This document shows, piece after piece, positions 61,223 to 64,000 of a DNA stretch of 64,000 nt. Made by a program: the position numbers and the translations under genes. Location of the stretch: positions 1,447,195 to 1,511,194 of the forward strand of contig CM022675.1 of the NCBI GenBank assembly GCA_012295275.1, given 5' to 3'. How positions within the stretch are numbered: position 1 is the first letter of the stretch; the number at the start of each line of letters is the position of its first letter. The DNA is from Chrysomallon squamiferum (taxonomy: Eukaryota > Mollusca > Gastropoda > Neomphalida > Peltospiridae). The notes below the pieces were generated by a model. That model did not search any database. It worked only from the letters and a program-made list of their open reading frames with translations, and had not been told where the DNA came from.

Positions 61223-61560
61223 CTGAAACACAACATTTCAACTCTGAAACACAACATTTCAACATTCTAACTCTGAAACACAACATTTTAACTCTGAAAC
61301 ACAACATTTCAACATTCTAACTCTGAAACACAACATTTCGACATTCTAACTCTGAAACACAACATTTCAACATTTTGTTTTTAACTCTGAAACAACATTT
61401 CAACATTTTGTTTTTAACTCTTAAATGCACAACATTTCATTTCTAACTCTGAAACACACAGCATTTAAACATTTCATTTTTTACCCTGAAACACAACATT
61501 CCAATATTCAATTGTTAACTCTGAAACAGTACAGTTCAACATTTCTGTTTTAACTATCAA
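61205..61560. repeat. ~30-bp minisatellite built from the RhoGAP acceptor region
   Basis: Repeats of AACTCTGAAACACAACATTTC, ten or so copies decaying to the right. On the gene strand each is GAAATGTTGTGTTTCAGAGTT, the same sequence as the true splice acceptor at 61223. Confidence 0.88.
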
Positions 61561-62630
61561 ACAAAATAATTCATCTGCAATTATGTGTTACATTAACACT
61601 AGTAATATCAAGAATAGTGGGTTTCGTATATACATTTTCAAAAACTGTATCTTAATATTACAACAATAAAGAATCTTGTAATCAGTAAATAAAAAATAGC
61701 TGCCAGCGAATACTACAAGTACGTAAAAACTAAATTGCGATCCGTAGCTTAGTACATAAGTTACGACCAACTTCCTAAGTTAAAGAAACACCTATCTCTG
61801 AGAACATTTTCCACCTCTTGAACGAGGATGTATTAGGGTATAGCTAAGGGCCTACTACGTAAGATAGAAAAACAACAACATGGTTTACCGTCAATATATA
61901 TATATATATATATAGATATAGATATTATGTTATTATTAGAACTTGAACTAGTATTAGTATTACCATTAGTTTTTTATTTCTTCGTTTCAATTTATTTTAT
62001 TTTATTTATATATGTTTTGTGTTTTAAGACAGAAGCAGAAGATACTTTACAGTTATACTTTTAACTGTGTTTACGAAAATATTAACACAGGAGACTAAAA
62101 CATCCTGCTAAGATTGCCTAAACTCATCCAGGTGTTACGAGAGTAAGTCTTCTGTTTGTGCTTAGATAATAAATAATACATCGATTCTTGTAGCTTTTGT
62201 TAGAGTCACACAAACAGTTTTAGCTCGAGACATCTCACATCTACTGCTCTACGGACAGGGTTCAGTGGTTGTGTATGCCTTGCTATTTGTTCGTTATTTT
62301 TACTGCAACAATTGTTTCGAATACTACAGCTACCACTAATCCTACTCCTACAATTTGTCATACTGCCAGTACTATGACTACCTAATAATTATAATACTAA
62401 AATGACGATTTCAACTCCTAATACTTTTACCAGTAGTACTAAAATAACCAGCAATGCTACAAATATAACTGATACTAATACTGTTGTGACTAATATGTCT
62501 ATTGCTACCAGAACAGCAACTACTATTACTATTACCACTAATAACTCTACTACTACTACCTCTAATGGTACTAATATTGCTACTGTATATTTGATGTTAT
62601 TTACCAAAAGTGTTAATTTTAAAGTTAAAA

Positions 62631-62710
<80 letters not shown>

Positions 62711-62769
62711 TAATTTATAATGAAGAAAATAATAATAATAATAATAATATTGTTATCACATAATATACG
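61561..62769. repeat. Intron or intergenic DNA with ACT and TAA tracts
   Basis: 61561-62310 is unassigned AT-rich DNA with (TA)n at 61895-61913. 62320-62590 is a diverged ACT/ACC repeat and 62630-62750 a TAA tract. Open frames here are low-complexity. Confidence 0.7.
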
Positions 62770-63999
62770 TTCTACACAGATTGTGAGAGCTTTCAGACAC
62801 TGCATTGAATAACTTTCAAAATAAATTACGACTTTGAATTAAGCTTCATATTGTATGCCTCTGATTTCTATAGAGTAAAAAAGAAATGCTTTGAGATAGA
62901 TATTATCTCTACGGGTGTTAGGATGGTACACGGAGTTGTATCTGCAGGTCAATTAAGAATATACCAATCAATCAAAAGTTAGTTATTATATATATATCTC
63001 TCAGCCAGTGATCTCTATTACTATTTGATTTATCTAACGAAAGCATCTTAAATAGGTATTAAAATATGTATTCGTCCTCGTAGCTGCATTATCCAAATAT
63101 TTACTTATAGTTTTTGTTTTGTTTATTCCTAACATATATATATTAACAATGTGCAGAGTGTCGTCTTAAAATGCAGCTTAGGGTTTTATTTTTAAAGCTC
63201 GCAGTGACATTCTATACTTGACTATTTTACTACTGAATTAGTCAGACCTCACAAACCTCATACGATGTCGCTGACGAGACACGAACGTATGGCGCCCATT
63301 CTCCCGCACTCCGAAGGCGGACGACATTACCGTTCCGCCATCAAGACAAACTTAAAAGGTGTAACCTGAGTGACTCTATTAATAAGCAAAAACAAAAAGA
63401 AAAGAAGGGAAAAAAAGACGTCTGTTTTCACGCCTGTCTGATCATCTTGACATTGTATAAAAATTCCGAGCTATTTCTGCACAGATTGTGAGAGCTTTCA
63501 GAGACTGCACTGAGAGACTTTCAAAATAAATTACGATGTTAACTTAGGCTTGATATTACAAAAAAAAAAAAACTAAGACAGATATTATATCTGTAGGTGT
63601 TAGCGTGTGACACGAAATTGTATTTTCAGATGAATGTGTCTACACTATTCAAAATGAAAATGTGTTTGTTTTTAAAAATATCTATCAGCCATTAGTATTT
63701 GCTATATTTTTATTACTGTGACGAGGGTAGCTTAATATAGTATAAAATATAGATATACGTTTCTGCAGATGCATCATTCAAGATATTTATTTAAATTCTT
63801 TTTTTAACATGTTTATTCTCATGTCTAACAAATGAGAATTATTATTGTAAACAATTTTAACACACAGACGTACATAAATCATATTTTAACTTTTTTTAAT
63901 ATTTTTACTTATTTATCTCATTTTATTATTATTTGAATTATTATTGTGTGTAGGCATATATATACACAAACACACATACACACGGACACATACACAAGA
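62770..63999. repeat. Interspersed repeat, minus orientation (partner of 44450-46010)
   Basis: Two related segments, 62770-63000 and 63470-63740, share GATTGTGAGAGCTTTCAGA and the TTTCAAAATAAATTACGA context with each other and with the plus-orientation copy at 44740-44800. It runs to the window edge. Confidence 0.72.
63245..63390 (-). mobile_element. tRNA-derived SINE
   Basis: Minus strand reads TTGTCTTGATGGCGGAACGG, then CCGCCTTCGGAGTGCGGGAG and B-box-like ACGTTCGTGTCTCGTC. Same family as 16351-16545, with the best preserved head. Confidence 0.75.
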
Positions 64000-64000
64000 A

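Noticed and set aside
61033-61320. Plus-strand frames with repeated HNI-type residues near the RhoGAP exon
   Set aside because: They translate the reverse of the RhoGAP exon and its acceptor minisatellite.

Overview
This is animal (eukaryotic) DNA: split genes with GT-AG introns, TATA and AATAAA signals, tRNA-derived SINEs, a degraded pogo/Tigger transposon, and very heavy microsatellite and minisatellite content in an AT-rich background. The mix of GA/TC, TAA, TAAA, TGTA and CA tracts, SINEs and expanded SRCR genes suggests a lophotrochozoan, perhaps a mollusc. This is low-confidence inference; nothing here fixes the species. There is no operon or prokaryotic feature. Two runs of exactly 200 N (26894-27093 and 51301-51500) are scaffold gaps, and both fall inside genes.

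The main content is a head-to-tail array, all on the minus strand, of four related type I membrane protein loci, called L1 to L4 from left to right. Joining the exons gives: signal peptide; one or two EGF-like modules; a ZP-N domain; the first part of a ZP-C domain; a 15-residue linker; four SRCR domains, each split over two exons; the rest of ZP-C; a furin-type RKRR site; a transmembrane helix; and a short basic tail. The four SRCR domains therefore sit inside the ZP-C fold. Every SRCR and EGF unit is a phase 1-1 module, and the host ZP-C intron is phase 1, so exon shuffling explains the insertion. L3 (about 42.6 to 27.2 kb) can be read in one frame from signal peptide to the end of ZP-C: 17 exons, 2385 nt, 795 codons.

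The copies are not equivalent. L1 (about 15.05 kb to beyond the left edge) has a TATA promoter and all modules up to SRCR4, but a one-base insertion in a ZP exon and a remodelled second EGF. L2 (26.9 to 20.8 kb) starts in the middle of SRCR2 at a gap and has a full 3' end. L3 has a duplicated signal-peptide exon, no recognisable TATA promoter, no furin-site exon and a truncated TM exon. L4 (51.3 to 47.1 kb) has only SRCR4b to the 3' end, with a pogo-like transposon in one intron. L3 and L4 also carry 61-bp tandem arrays that repeat the last 31 nt of SRCR exon 4a together with its splice donor.

Spaces between loci hold repeats: an inverted duplication (9.8-12.3 and 16.4-19.7 kb) bracketing the L1 promoter, a second inverted pair (44.4-46.0 and 62.8-64.0 kb), SINEs, a 65-bp x6, a 17 x 49-bp minisatellite and others. 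From about 51.5 kb rightwards the DNA is mostly repetitive. At 61045-61222 there is the terminal exon of a chimaerin-like RhoGAP gene on the minus strand, whose upstream exons lie beyond the window.

Exon edges were set by reading splice sites and matching paralogues by eye; no alignment or RNA evidence was available. The ZP/SRCR proteins are probably surface recognition or adhesion proteins. That is inferred from domain families, not shown by the sequence.
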